Source: Candidatus Zixiibacteriota bacterium (GTDB lineage Bacteria > Zixibacteria > MSB-5A5 > GN15 > FEB-12). Taken from it: a DNA stretch of 64,000 bases. Shown piece after piece: positions 25,620-33,776 of the stretch (position 1 is its first letter; the number at the start of each line of letters is the position of its first letter). The position numbers and the translations under genes were made by a program. The stretch is taken from positions 1-64,000 of the forward strand of contig JAJRXM010000007.1 of the NCBI GenBank assembly GCA_024276275.1, written 5' to 3'. Under the pieces are notes generated by a model, which was not told the origin of the DNA, searched no databases, and saw only the letters and a list, made by a program, of their open reading frames with translations.

Positions 25620-26363
25620 TTACATACCTTCATTTTTATCACCTGTTCCACAAGTTTGGGCAAAGTTCGCTTTTTCCAAATCACAGCCTGCGGTAAGAGT
25701 TCCGTCAAGACCGCGGTTGATAGTTTCTTTGGCAAGTGAAATCGCTATAGGAGCTTTGGCACAGATTTTTTGAGCCATCTCAATAGCTTTGTCCATCAGT
25801 TCGTCATGCGGATATACTTCATCGGCAAGACCGATGCGATATGCTTCGGCGGCATTGATAATATCGCCGGTGAAAATCAACTGCATCGCTTTACCTCGGC
25901 CGACCAAACGGGGCAGACGTTGAGTTCCTCCGTAGCCGGGTATAATACCGAGATTAACTTCCGGTTGCCCAAATTTTGCTTTCTCAGATGCCAAGCGAAT
26001 GTCGCAAGCTAAAGCAAGTTCACATCCGCCCCCCAATGCAAAACCGTTTACAGCGGCAATAACAGGTTTCGGGAAATTCTGAATTGTTTTCATAAGGTAT
26101 AATCCGCGTGCGGATGTTTCATTACCGCCTCGAACATCCAAATCGGCAAGCTCTGAAATATCGGCACCGGCTACAAATGCTTTTTCTCCTGCACCGGAAA
26201 TAATTACACATTGGACTTTTTTATCAGACCAGTAGAATGAAAAAAACTTTTGTAGTTCTTCGATTGTTTCTTTGTTTAAAGCATTCAAAGCACGTTCGCG
26301 ATTGATTTTCACAATCACGATAGCATCTTTTTGCTCGACCAAAAGATTATTAAAATTTGTCAT
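25620..26363 (-). CDS. Enoyl-CoA hydratase / crotonase, C-terminus cut by an in-frame stop
   Basis: Hydrates trans-2-enoyl-CoA in beta-oxidation or butanoate metabolism. Crotonase landmarks: ALNALNKETIEEL, AFVAGADISELADLD (oxyanion hole), ALGGGCELALACDIRLAS, FGQPEVNLGIIPGYGGTQRL (catalytic Glu region). The frame stops at TAA (complement of 25620-25622) directly after DKNEGM. The same frame then continues AFLEKRPTKFSGH and stops at 25578, which is exactly the usual crotonase ending. The intact gene would run 25578-26363 and encode about 261 residues. The lost tail is the C-terminal helix that packs against the neighbouring subunit in crotonases. Its neighbour is a 3-hydroxyacyl-CoA dehydrogenase. 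Confidence 0.9.
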   Translation of the reverse strand: MTNFNNLLVEQKDAIVIVKINRERALNALNKETIEELQKFFSFYWSDKKVQCVIISGAGEKAFVAGADISELADLDVRGGNETSARGLYLMKTIQNFPKPVIAAVNGFALGGGCELALACDIRLASEKAKFGQPEVNLGIIPGYGGTQRLPRLVGRGKAMQLIFTGDIINAAEAYRIGLADEVYPHDELMDKAIEMAQKICAKAPIAISLAKETINRGLDGTLTAGCDLEKANFAQTCGTGDKNEGM

Positions 26364-26399
26364 AGTATCAATCCTTATATAATTAAGTCATACTGCCCG

Positions 26400-26550
26400 T
26401 CTAGGCTTGTTGACAAAGTTCTATATTTCATTCAAGACCCTTCGACAAGCTCAGGGTGACTTGAAAGATAATAACTTACAAATCCTGTCATGCTGAGCTT
26501 GTCGAAGTATGTTCCATGAACAAAAGTTTTTCAACAAGCCTGCCTAAGCA
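26400..26550. repeat. Composite repeat with inverted ends between the two beta-oxidation genes
   Basis: Outer inverted ends AGGCTTGTTGA and TCAACAAGCCT flank an internal unit (26427-26513). That unit contains the inverted pair CTTCGACAAGCTCAG (26440-26454) and CTGAGCTTGTCGAAG (26492-26506). The unit recurs with about ten differences at 53423-53506. It is a folded-back, non-coding element of the widespread 'CTTCGACAAGCTCAGGGTGAC' kind. Confidence 0.8.
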
Positions 26551-26577
26551 TGGTCGAAGTATACTCAAAATTCTCAA

Positions 26578-27432
26578 TTATTTTTTTGTATAGTCGTAAA
26601 AACCTTTACCTGCTTTCTTGCCGTTATAACCGGCATTTACCATACGACGTAACAACGGCGAGGCAGCATAGTGCGAATCTTTGAACTCTTCAAACATAAT
26701 ATCGGCAATGTATAAAATAGTATCCAAACCGATAAAGTCGGTTAAAGTGAGAGGTCCCATCGGATGTCCGCATCCGAGCATCATACCGTTGTCGATATCT
26801 TCTTTCGTAGCAAGACCCCGTTCATACATTCTGATAGCATCCAAAAGATACGGTACAAGTAAAACATTGACAATAAAACCGGGGGAATCTTTGGCGGTAA
26901 CACATGCTTTGCCTAAAGATTCAGCAAATTGAAAGGCAACGTCGAATGTTTGTTCCGATGTGTCCAAAGTCTTTACGACTTCACAAAGTTTCATAATCGG
27001 AACAGGATTAAAGAAATGCAGACCTAAAAACTGTGTTGGTCTGTCTGTAACGGCTGCCATATCACCTATTGAAAGTGAAGAGGTGTTCGAAGCAAAAATA
27101 GCTTCAGGTTTACATATTTTGTCAATGTTTGTAAACAGCTGTTTTTTAACAACCATATTTTCGATAACTGCTTCGCATACAAGATCACAATCGGCTAGAG
27201 CATGTAAATCGGTAGTACCTGTTATGTTGCCCAGTACTTTTTGTTTGTAGTCGTTATCAGCTTTACCTTTTTCAATTGCTTTGTCTAATGATTTGGTGAT
27301 ATATTTTAATCCTGTGCGGAAAGCATCATCAGTTACTTCGACCGCAACAATTTCATACCCGTTTCCGGCGGCAACTTGACCGATTCCGGAACCCATTTGT
27401 CCAAACCCTACTATACCTACTTTTTTAATCAT
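26578..27432 (-). CDS. 3-hydroxyacyl-CoA (3-hydroxybutyryl-CoA) dehydrogenase
   Basis: NAD-dependent oxidation of 3-hydroxyacyl-CoA, the step after enoyl-CoA hydratase. At 284 residues it has the length of the monofunctional bacterial enzyme. The Rossmann motif VGIVGFGQMGSGIGQVAA starts the protein. FASNTSSLSIGDMA and LGLHFFNPVPIMKLCEVV carry the catalytic Ser/His region; MGPLTLTDFIGLDT is the C-terminal dimer domain, and the end GKGFYDYTKK is canonical. It lies upstream of the crotonase gene on the same strand, separated by a 214-base repeat block. It may use ETF-linked acyl-CoA dehydrogenases as partners. Confidence 0.94.
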   Translation of the reverse strand: MIKKVGIVGFGQMGSGIGQVAAGNGYEIVAVEVTDDAFRTGLKYITKSLDKAIEKGKADNDYKQKVLGNITGTTDLHALADCDLVCEAVIENMVVKKQLFTNIDKICKPEAIFASNTSSLSIGDMAAVTDRPTQFLGLHFFNPVPIMKLCEVVKTLDTSEQTFDVAFQFAESLGKACVTAKDSPGFIVNVLLVPYLLDAIRMYERGLATKEDIDNGMMLGCGHPMGPLTLTDFIGLDTILYIADIMFEEFKDSHYAASPLLRRMVNAGYNGKKAGKGFYDYTKK

Positions 27433-27453
27433 TTTGTAAAACTCCCAGTTAAT

Positions 27454-27930
27454 TTATTTAACAAATCGTATCATTCGTAACCCTGCTGTGTATGATGTTG
27501 TGCCGGTGATTTCGAACCCGACTTTCATAAAACAGCCTAAAGCAATCGGATTTTCTTGAAATAGTTTAATTATTACTTTTGCAATGTCAGAACGTGATGC
27601 TGCCCGCTGATAAAGTAATTCAATTAATTTGGTACCGTAGCCCATCGAGCGTTTGTACGGTTCGACCAGAATATGACCGATTTCAAAAGCCATTTCTTCT
27701 TCGCGTCTCCAAAGTTCTCCATAAGCGACCGGTTTTCCCGAATCTATTAAAAGATAAGACTTTACCGAAGGACGCTGCCAAGTTTTTATAATGTTTTCCG
27801 GTGGAGGAAAATCAGTCCCACGGCAGACAAATTTGAAAGTTTCTTCCGTATCAATCCATTTACAGATATATTGTTCATATTCACTGCTATAAGGTATTAA
27901 ATCAGCTTTTATTTCCATCGATTTTGTCAC
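27454..27930 (-). CDS. GNAT family N-acetyltransferase
   Basis: A 159-residue acetyltransferase. Motif A of the GNAT fold is visible as IGHILVEPYKRSMGYGTKLIELL (acetyl-CoA pyrophosphate loop), followed by NPIALGCFMKVGFEITGT. The acceptor is unknown. AAGGA lies nine bases before the GTG at 27930; in-frame TTG (27936) and ATG (27918) starts are alternatives. It ends 21 bases before the dehydrogenase gene, so it may be in the same transcript. Confidence 0.82.
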   Translation of the reverse strand: MTKSMEIKADLIPYSSEYEQYICKWIDTEETFKFVCRGTDFPPPENIIKTWQRPSVKSYLLIDSGKPVAYGELWRREEEMAFEIGHILVEPYKRSMGYGTKLIELLYQRAASRSDIAKVIIKLFQENPIALGCFMKVGFEITGTTSYTAGLRMIRFVK

Positions 27931-28171
27931 ACGCAAACATCCTTATTTTAGAGGGCAATATATGTAATAATACCGTATGGGGCAACCTGTTGGTTGTGAA
28001 AATAATAACTCAATTTTGCAGTTTGAACTACTTACTTAAATAGTTGAAAATATAATCAATAATAAAATGAGGTAATAACTAAGGCTTTCATAAAACTTGA
28101 CTAAAAAAGATAAAATAGATATATTATATCCATAAGATTTAAGTATTTTATAAGAGCCTTTGGAGGGTTTT

Positions 28172-28237
28172 ATGCAACAACGAAGTAAACAGTTTTTTGT
28201 CTTGATACTTTTTGGCAGCACGAGAGTTAATATATGA
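28172..28237 (+). CDS. Possible 21-residue leader ORF coupled to the next gene
   Basis: ATG at 28172 sits behind a strong GGAGGG (28162-28167). The frame encodes MQQRSKQFFVLILFGSTRVN plus Ile and ends in a TGA that overlaps the ATG of the dockerin gene (ATGA at 28234-28237). The downstream gene has only a weak ribosome site of its own. Translation coupling by a leader peptide would explain the arrangement; a decayed N-terminus is the alternative. Confidence 0.35.
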   Translation: MQQRSKQFFVLILFGSTRVNI

Positions 28238-29040
28238 ATTTCCTATTTAAAATATTATCAGCCTGCCTTATTATGTTTCCGACAGTCGGGTTTGGACAGA
28301 ACGGTCTGTCTGTAAGTTCTGTTGATGGATTGCAAAACGGGAAAATTACTCCCGATAATGAAATTGTCTTTCATATCCGTTTGTCAAATAATTCAGGTAA
28401 AACTATATCTACTGTTGACCACGGATTTAGAATATATCTTTCAAATAATTCTGAAATACTTTCTGCTCAATTCCAACCTGCCGTTTTAGACGCATTTGAT
28501 ATTACCGGTTTTACATGGCATCAACGGTTTGACGGTTTTCATGTCTATTCGAATGATAACTCTGATGGCCTAGGGGCTGATACGGTAAGTTTTAAAGCTC
28601 TATCTTCAACGAATATCGTCGGTTTTGAAAATCAGTTTGATCAGGGTATTTTGTTAATATATACCGGGGCGATGGAAGGATTTGTCGGTGATTCCTTGTG
28701 TATTGATTCATGCTTTGTACCGTCCTCGGGTTTATGGAGATGGTCCTATGAAAATGATTCGCTGATTGATACAAATATCCCTTGGTCAGGACCTCATTGT
28801 TTTGAAATTACAGAAGGTTGTTGTGTCGGAATTCGTGGTAATGTTGATAATTCATCTGATAACATTATAGATGTATCCGATTTAGAATTATTAGTCACCT
28901 ACATGTTTCTAGAGGGTGCTCCGCCTGCCTGTTCAAAAGAAGCAGATATCAACGGTGATACTATTTTGGATATTTCCGATTTACTGGCATTGGTAGGATA
29001 TATGTTCTTAGGTGGAGTTTTACCTGCTAATTGTCAATAG
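28234..29040 (+). CDS. Secreted protein with cohesin-like N-terminus and dockerin-like C-terminus
   Basis: A 268-residue exported protein. The signal peptide ends near GFGQ. Residues about 20-195 form a beta domain (FHIRLSNNSGKTISTVDHGF ... GFENQFDQGILLIYTG) of the kind that precedes dockerins in this lineage. Residues about 200-268 hold two dockerin-like loops: GNVDNSSDNIIDVSDLELLV and ADINGDTILDISDLLALV, each followed by a YMF..G segment. The CCVGIRGNVD start of the dockerin is typical for Zixibacteria-like proteins. Similar architecture occurs at 43703-44632. Function unknown. Confidence 0.82.
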   Translation: MNFLFKILSACLIMFPTVGFGQNGLSVSSVDGLQNGKITPDNEIVFHIRLSNNSGKTISTVDHGFRIYLSNNSEILSAQFQPAVLDAFDITGFTWHQRFDGFHVYSNDNSDGLGADTVSFKALSSTNIVGFENQFDQGILLIYTGAMEGFVGDSLCIDSCFVPSSGLWRWSYENDSLIDTNIPWSGPHCFEITEGCCVGIRGNVDNSSDNIIDVSDLELLVTYMFLEGAPPACSKEADINGDTILDISDLLALVGYMFLGGVLPANCQ

Positions 29041-29084
29041 ATTATATTTGTTGAATAGTTAAAACCTTTCTGTTTCATTCTTTT

Positions 29085-29567
29085 ATGATTATTCAAATAA
29101 ACCAAGTTACCCAAAAAGAAAAGCAATGGGTTCTAAAAATAGTACAGGGATGGGGGGCTGATTTTATTGTCAGTCGAGGCAGAAAAATTTATCCGACCGA
29201 GATAGATGCATTCTATGCTGAAAATGAAGAAGGTAACAAAGTCGGGTTAATTACTTATGAAGTAATTGATGACCAATGCGAAGTTGTAACTCTTGATGCT
29301 TTTGCTAAGAATGCGGGTATCGGAACTATGCTTCTTGAAAAGGTAAAATCGATAGTTATGCAATTAGGATGCAAGCGTCTTTGGTTGATTACTACAAATG
29401 ATAATCTCGATGCAATCCGTTTTTATCAGAAAAGAGGGATGGTAATTGCAGATATACACATAAATGCTTTAGAAGAATCTCGCAGAATTAAACCGTCAAT
29501 TGCTAAAATTGGGCAATACGGAATACCTTTACGTGATGAGATAGAATTTGAGATGATACTTGTCTAA
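29085..29567 (+). CDS. GNAT family N-acetyltransferase
   Basis: A 160-residue acetyltransferase with the acetyl-CoA loop LDAFAKNAGIGTMLLEKVKS, followed by CKRLWLITTNDNLDAIRFYQKRGM, the GNAT motif B/C region. The acceptor is not identifiable. Its TAA overlaps the stop codon of thpR on the other strand, so the two genes converge with no intergenic space. Confidence 0.88.
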   Translation: MIIQINQVTQKEKQWVLKIVQGWGADFIVSRGRKIYPTEIDAFYAENEEGNKVGLITYEVIDDQCEVVTLDAFAKNAGIGTMLLEKVKSIVMQLGCKRLWLITTNDNLDAIRFYQKRGMVIADIHINALEESRRIKPSIAKIGQYGIPLRDEIEFEMILV

Positions 29568-30136
29568 TCGTCAAACCTCTGTGAAAGAGTGATTTCTTCA
29601 AGTATTTTATAAATTGGACCCTTTTGAGTCAAAGTAGACTGTATAAGTTGAACTTTATTAAAAATAATCGGAATTCTTTCAAATTGATAACTGGTTAAAT
29701 AATCTGTCAGTTGCGTTAACCCCTCGTATGACTTCACACGACCTAGAGTAAGATGCGGTTTAAACGGTTTCCCGCTTTTGTCAAAACGAACTGATGTTAA
29801 GGCTTGCTCAATCGATTCTGCCAGTTCTATAACAGACTGTCTGTTCTTATCTATATCGGTCCAGATTACTTTCGGTTTTCGAAGATTTGGAAATCCTCCC
29901 AAACAATGAAATTCAGATTCAATTTGCTGAAAACCTTTTACGGACTTATATAATTGGTCAATAATTAAATTTACTTCTTTTCTTTCAGTATTACCGAGAA
30001 ATTTGATAGTTATATGCAGGTTTTTAGAACTGACCCATTTTACTTCACCATCTTTGGTTCTAAAATCAGAAATAATCGCATCAAACTTCTCTTGAATTTC
30101 TTTTTCAATCTTAAGTGCGATAAATAACCGTATCAT
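29564..30136 (-). CDS. thpR: RNA 2',3'-cyclic phosphodiesterase (2H family)
   Basis: A 190-residue protein of the LigT/ThpR 2H phosphoesterase family, which opens 2',3'-cyclic phosphates on RNA ends. Both catalytic histidine motifs are present: HITIKFLG (about 46) and HLTLGRVKS (about 127). The N-terminus MIRLFIALKI is typical. It overlaps cinA by ATGA, and the cinA-thpR pairing is a common arrangement. Confidence 0.93.
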   Translation of the reverse strand: MIRLFIALKIEKEIQEKFDAIISDFRTKDGEVKWVSSKNLHITIKFLGNTERKEVNLIIDQLYKSVKGFQQIESEFHCLGGFPNLRKPKVIWTDIDKNRQSVIELAESIEQALTSVRFDKSGKPFKPHLTLGRVKSYEGLTQLTDYLTSYQFERIPIIFNKVQLIQSTLTQKGPIYKILEEITLSQRFDD

Positions 30137-31374
30137 GTTATATCCAATATATCCCGTCTTAGAAATTCTAATGCTGCATAAGAAGCACGAATACGATTAG
30201 AATTGCGGTCGGTACCAAAATTAAACTTTCTAGAAGTTGTTGTTCTGCTCGACGCTAACCCGATAAACGTTGTACCGATAGGTTTTTCATCGGTTCCGCC
30301 TTCCGGCCCGGCTATGCCTGTAATTGAAAGAGCATAATCAGAATCCAGTTGTTCACGACAACCGATTGCCATTGCCTCGGCACATTCTTTTGATACTGCT
30401 CCAAACTGTTCGATTATTTTTGTGTCTACATGTAACTGATTTATTTTAACAGTATTGGAATACGAAACAACCGCACCGGTAAACCATTGTGATGAGCCGG
30501 ATATTGATGTAATTATCGAGCCCAAATATCCTCCGGTACAAGATTCAGCGGTTGCTAAAGTTTTATCATTATCTATTAGAAGCTGTCCGATTATCTCTTC
30601 AAGTGTATCAGTATCTATTCCATAGATATAATGTCCGATAACAGATTCCAGATACCGTTTAAGATCCATAGCATTTGCTTCGGATTCTTCCTGAGATTTT
30701 GCCGTAGAAATAATTCTGAGATCTACACCGGAATATGTAGGTAGATAGGCGAGCTGTACTCCCGATTCCAATTTGAGTTTCGGTTTTATATACTCAGAAA
30801 GTTTAGATTCGCCAACACCGGTAGTACGAAGTTTTATAACTTTTATTGACTCGGTTTCGGGCATTTTTTGCAAAAACGGAATAACTTCATCATCAATAAT
30901 CTGTTCCATTTCCTGTGGTACTCCCGGTAATGAAATAAATGTTCGACCGTTTTCAGAAATACAAAGACCGACTGCAGAGCCGTGCTTATTGGGGAAAAAT
31001 TTTGCTCCCTGCGGAAGTAAAGCCTGGTTCTGATTTATAGCAGGCATTTCCATGTTGCGAATTTCATACCGTTTTTTTAAATCATCTAATACTTCTTCGT
31101 GAAAAATAAGATTTCTCTTAAATACTTTGACTATCGCTTTTTTTGTATTGTCATCATCGGTCGGACCCAGTCCACCGGTAGTGATTACGACCTGGGCACG
31201 GTTTAAGGCAAGACGAAAGGCTTCTTCCATCTGTTCCAATGAATCTCCTGTGGAACTCATATATTTTACTCTAAGCCCTATTTGCAGGAGCTTTCTGGCC
31301 ATATATGATGCATTGCTATCAACAGTATGTCCGGTAAGTAGCTCATCTCCGATTGTAAGTATCTCTATATCCAT
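30133..31374 (-). CDS. cinA: CinA family protein (MoaB-like domain plus nicotinamide-nucleotide amidase)
   Basis: A 413-residue two-domain protein. The N-terminal MoaB/MogA-like COG1058 domain shows EILTIGDELLTGHTVDSNA, VITTGGLGPTDDD and ISLPGVPQEM. The C-terminal PncC-like amidase domain (about 250-413) has LATAESCTGGYLGSIITSI, FTGAVVSYSN and ALSITGIAGPEGGTDEKPIG. It recycles NMN by deamidation and hydrolyses ADP-ribose-like compounds in characterised members. It is part of a pgsA-pgpA-cinA-thpR operon. Confidence 0.95.
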   Translation of the reverse strand: MDIEILTIGDELLTGHTVDSNASYMARKLLQIGLRVKYMSSTGDSLEQMEEAFRLALNRAQVVITTGGLGPTDDDNTKKAIVKVFKRNLIFHEEVLDDLKKRYEIRNMEMPAINQNQALLPQGAKFFPNKHGSAVGLCISENGRTFISLPGVPQEMEQIIDDEVIPFLQKMPETESIKVIKLRTTGVGESKLSEYIKPKLKLESGVQLAYLPTYSGVDLRIISTAKSQEESEANAMDLKRYLESVIGHYIYGIDTDTLEEIIGQLLIDNDKTLATAESCTGGYLGSIITSISGSSQWFTGAVVSYSNTVKINQLHVDTKIIEQFGAVSKECAEAMAIGCREQLDSDYALSITGIAGPEGGTDEKPIGTTFIGLASSRTTTSRKFNFGTDRNSNRIRASYAALEFLRRDILDIT

Positions 31375-31375
31375 C

Positions 31376-31846
31376 TTATCCTAACGTAATTTCATAATAT
31401 GATAATCCAAACAAAACTATCTGGGTAAATATATTGGCATAGACACCTGCTGCTATGTCATCCATAGTAACACCCCATCCGCCCGGTAAATTTTCAAACT
31501 GTGCCGCCGGATATATTTTAACAACATCAAACAGGCGAAATGCGAAAAAAGCAATTCCATACGATAGTAACGAAAAAGGTAAAAAGAGAAAGGTAACAAA
31601 CATGCCTGCCCATTCATCGATTACAATAGATTTACCGTCATGTCCAAAATATTTCTCGGCTTCACCGGCTGACCATACAGATAATATAAAGGCTATAATT
31701 GCAGCGGCAATCATCCAAAGATTATCACCCTTTATCAAATAGAATCCGATTAACCAAGCGGGGATAGTCCCCCATGTACCGGAAAAAGGTCGTAAATAAC
31801 CGGAATACATTCCGGTAGCGGTAAAGAGAGCAAGAAATTTTATCAT
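31376..31846 (-). CDS. pgpA: Phosphatidylglycerophosphatase A
   Basis: Dephosphorylates phosphatidylglycerol phosphate to phosphatidylglycerol in the inner membrane. 156 residues with several membrane helices and the PgpA motifs FSGTWGTIPAW, SIVIDEWAGMFVTF and GGWGVTMDDIAAGVYAN. Its ATG overlaps the TAA of pgsA by one base (TAATG), and it acts on the product of that enzyme, so the pair is a coherent pathway unit. Confidence 0.95.
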   Translation of the reverse strand: MIKFLALFTATGMYSGYLRPFSGTWGTIPAWLIGFYLIKGDNLWMIAAAIIAFILSVWSAGEAEKYFGHDGKSIVIDEWAGMFVTFLFLPFSLLSYGIAFFAFRLFDVVKIYPAAQFENLPGGWGVTMDDIAAGVYANIFTQIVLFGLSYYEITLG

Positions 31847-32433
31847 TATTTTAGCACCGTCTTAAGCATATAAAAGTATTTTACCGTATAATCAATCCCT
31901 GTCCAGACCGTAATAACGGCAGTAAGCCACATAGCTATATTAAAATAGAAACGATAATCAAATTGTAAAGATTCAAAAACAGGCGAATTGTAATATGCTA
32001 GCCCGTCCATCAGAGTTATGTATGTCAGCATCAAACCGACAAGAGAAAGCTGTAAAAATGTTTTTGTTTTAGCCCAAAAAGTAGGCGAGATAACAACACC
32101 GCGATAAGCCGCAAGTAAACGAAGTCCGGTAATTGAGAATTCACGGCCGATTATCAAAAAGACCGGAAGGGCGGTCACATAGCCGAGAGATATAAAAGAA
32201 ATCAATGCTGCCGCGACCAGAATTTTGTCAGCAAGAGGGTCCATAAATTTGCCGAAACCTGTTATTATGCCGTATTTACGGGCATAATAACCGTCTGCCA
32301 TATCTGTCAAGGCGGCGATGACAAACAAAGACATAGCAATAAGACGCATAAAAAAATCTTCTATTACAAAAAAATAAATGAAAATAGGAGCAATTATTAT
32401 GCGTAATATGGTCAGTTTGTTCGGTGTATTCAT
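31846..32433 (-). CDS. pgsA: CDP-diacylglycerol--glycerol-3-phosphate 3-phosphatidyltransferase
   Basis: Makes phosphatidylglycerol phosphate from CDP-diacylglycerol. The complete CDP-alcohol phosphotransferase motif is present: TDMADGYYARKYG, then GFGKFMDPLADK, matching D..DG..AR........G...D...D. Several transmembrane segments, 195 residues. The open frame starts at 32460, but the ATG at 32433 (MNTPNKLTILRI) gives the usual family N-terminus. It is the first gene of the pgsA-pgpA-cinA-thpR operon. Confidence 0.94.
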   Translation of the reverse strand: MNTPNKLTILRIIIAPIFIYFFVIEDFFMRLIAMSLFVIAALTDMADGYYARKYGIITGFGKFMDPLADKILVAAALISFISLGYVTALPVFLIIGREFSITGLRLLAAYRGVVISPTFWAKTKTFLQLSLVGLMLTYITLMDGLAYYNSPVFESLQFDYRFYFNIAMWLTAVITVWTGIDYTVKYFYMLKTVLK

Positions 32434-32507
32434 CGGTTGACAAGGTACAGACAGAATCAAAGAGTGTCAAGCTGTTGTCTAACAGGTCACCGTTGTCATG
32501 TGTATTG

Positions 32508-32762
32508 CTAATTATGTGAAGTCAAATATGCTATTATATCAGCTTTTTTTTCCTCGGATAATTTTGCTTTTTCTCCATATCTGCCAACGAAATACGGCCA
32601 CTCGGCATCTATTTTCATCGTTGCTTTTGGGAGTATATGGCAAGTTTGACAATTCGCCTTAAATGCAATCTCGCCGGGTGAACGCATTTCACCGGAGGTA
32701 TTCTTTTTTTGACAAGACGTAAATACAATTACACAAAGTAACAGAAGAGAAAGACGTAACAT
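32508..32762 (-). CDS. Small monoheme c-type cytochrome lipoprotein
   Basis: An 84-residue protein. The signal peptide ends in FTSC (Cys17), probably a lipidation site. A CQTCH heme-binding motif lies at residues 38-42, and Met at about 49 is a possible axial ligand. The C-terminal helix (SEEKKADIIAYLTSHN) is typical for class I cytochromes c. Expected location: periplasm, anchored to a membrane. Its ATG overlaps the stop codon of the outer-membrane-like gene upstream (TAATG), so the two are translated together. Confidence 0.85.
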   Translation of the reverse strand: MLRLSLLLLCVIVFTSCQKKNTSGEMRSPGEIAFKANCQTCHILPKATMKIDAEWPYFVGRYGEKAKLSEEKKADIIAYLTSHN

Positions 32763-33493
32763 TAGAGTCCTACTCCCATCAACAGACGAAACTGGGTGTC
32801 ATCCGATTTATCATTTAGCCCAAACAGAAGACCGAATGTATAATATGTATGACCGGTAGCATAAGAGATTGTCGGACCGATAGAAGATTTAAACTTATTG
32901 TCTAAAGAATTATCAGAGTAAAAGTATTGACGGGATACCGATTCAAATCCAAATGAAAATTTAAAAGTCGGAGCATACGATAGTCCAAAATCAAGACCAA
33001 GTTCCTGATATGAAGCATATCCATCTGCCCAGAGATATTCGTGTACCGGATTAATAGAAATGTTTAGTTTATTGAAATCTTTACCGACCAATAATTTTGT
33101 CTCTATTTTATTCTGACTACTTTTGTTCTCAAGTTTCCGTTTGTATTCAATATAGAATACCGGGTCAAATGGAACTTCCCCAGCTAATCCAAAGCGATAA
33201 CGACCTCTGAACTGGAACGCATCCCACTTAATAGGTGAACCTTCTGTTTGTGTAAAAAATTGATAGACAGAAAAATCAAATTTTGGGCTGATACCCTGTT
33301 CAATCTCAAAACGATATTCCCACTCGTCAGATTTACCGCTGTTTTGTTTTCCGGTTTGATAAAATTCAAATTCGGTCGCATCTGGGGCAATTATATGTGT
33401 CTGATATGCCCAGGCATATTTTCTTCGGTCGGCCTGTACCGATGGTACAGCTATAACTATTATAAGGGCTATTAGCATTAACTTTTGAAACAT
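32762..33493 (-). CDS. Predicted outer-membrane beta-barrel protein
   Basis: A 243-residue protein with a signal peptide (MFQKLMLIALIIVIAVPSVQA). The mature part is a run of amphipathic strands alternating aromatic and polar residues (FEFYQTGKQ, WEYRFEIEQGISPKFDFSVY, FQFRGRYRFGL, PVFYIEYKRKL, TYYTFGLLFGL) and ends FRLLMGVGL, as expected for an 8- to 12-stranded barrel. No family name can be given. It is co-transcribed with a monoheme cytochrome from a near-consensus promoter with a Fur-like palindrome, so a role in metal or electron transfer is possible. Confidence 0.75.
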   Translation of the reverse strand: MFQKLMLIALIIVIAVPSVQADRRKYAWAYQTHIIAPDATEFEFYQTGKQNSGKSDEWEYRFEIEQGISPKFDFSVYQFFTQTEGSPIKWDAFQFRGRYRFGLAGEVPFDPVFYIEYKRKLENKSSQNKIETKLLVGKDFNKLNISINPVHEYLWADGYASYQELGLDFGLSYAPTFKFSFGFESVSRQYFYSDNSLDNKFKSSIGPTISYATGHTYYTFGLLFGLNDKSDDTQFRLLMGVGL

Positions 33494-33520
33494 ATTAAAT
33501 CTCCTTTATTGAATTCACGT

Positions 33521-33545
33521 AATGAAAATGAAATTCATTTTCATT
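33521..33545. promoter_or_regulatory. 25-bp Fur-like palindrome in the leader of the OMP/cytochrome operon
   Basis: AATGAAAATGAA, a central A, then TTCATTTTCATT form a perfect palindrome. It contains TGAAAAT and ATTTTCA half-sites as in Fur-family boxes. It lies about 8 to 32 bases downstream of the predicted transcription start, a position suited to repression. Confidence 0.55.
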
Positions 33546-33559
33546 TAGGTATAGATGAG

Positions 33560-33588
33560 AGTATAGTCGGTATTATTAGTATTGTCAA
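33560..33588 (-). promoter_or_regulatory. Near-consensus promoter of the OMP/cytochrome operon
   Basis: On the minus strand TTGACA (33588-33583), a 17-base spacer and TATACT (33565-33560). Predicted start at about 33553; a GGAG precedes the ATG at 33493. Confidence 0.8.
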
Positions 33589-33689
33589 GAGAATTATACT
33601 GAAAGATGAACAAAAGAGGATTGAGATATGTAACTAGCTCTTATACAGTAAGATAAAGGGAGGAATGATGATGTTTGTTAAAAAAAGGC

Positions 33690-33770
33690 AAAAAAAACCC
33701 AAGCAGATTGCGGTCTGCCTGGGTGGACGATATTAGGTAATCCACAGAAAGAGTAACACTTTCCGATTGC
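33690..33770 (-). ncRNA. Candidate small RNA, about 81 nt, with consensus promoter and intrinsic terminator
   Basis: The minus strand carries a consensus-like promoter at 33805-33777, no ribosome site and no open frame after it. Three stem-loops follow: GAAAG/CTTTC (33763-33747), GTGGA/TCCAC (33745-33723) and a terminator. The terminator is a 10-base-pair stem, CCCAGGCAGA with TCTGCTTGGG, with loop CCGCAA (33723-33698) and eight U residues (33697-33690). I do not recognise a known RNA family. A plus-strand gene starts 118 bases away and is divergent, so this is not a leader. Confidence 0.72.
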
Positions 33771-33776
33771 ACTAAA

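Noticed and set aside
28036-28221. 61-residue minus-strand open frame upstream of the dockerin gene
   Set aside because: No ribosome site, low complexity, overlaps the plausible leader region on the other strand, and resembles no family.
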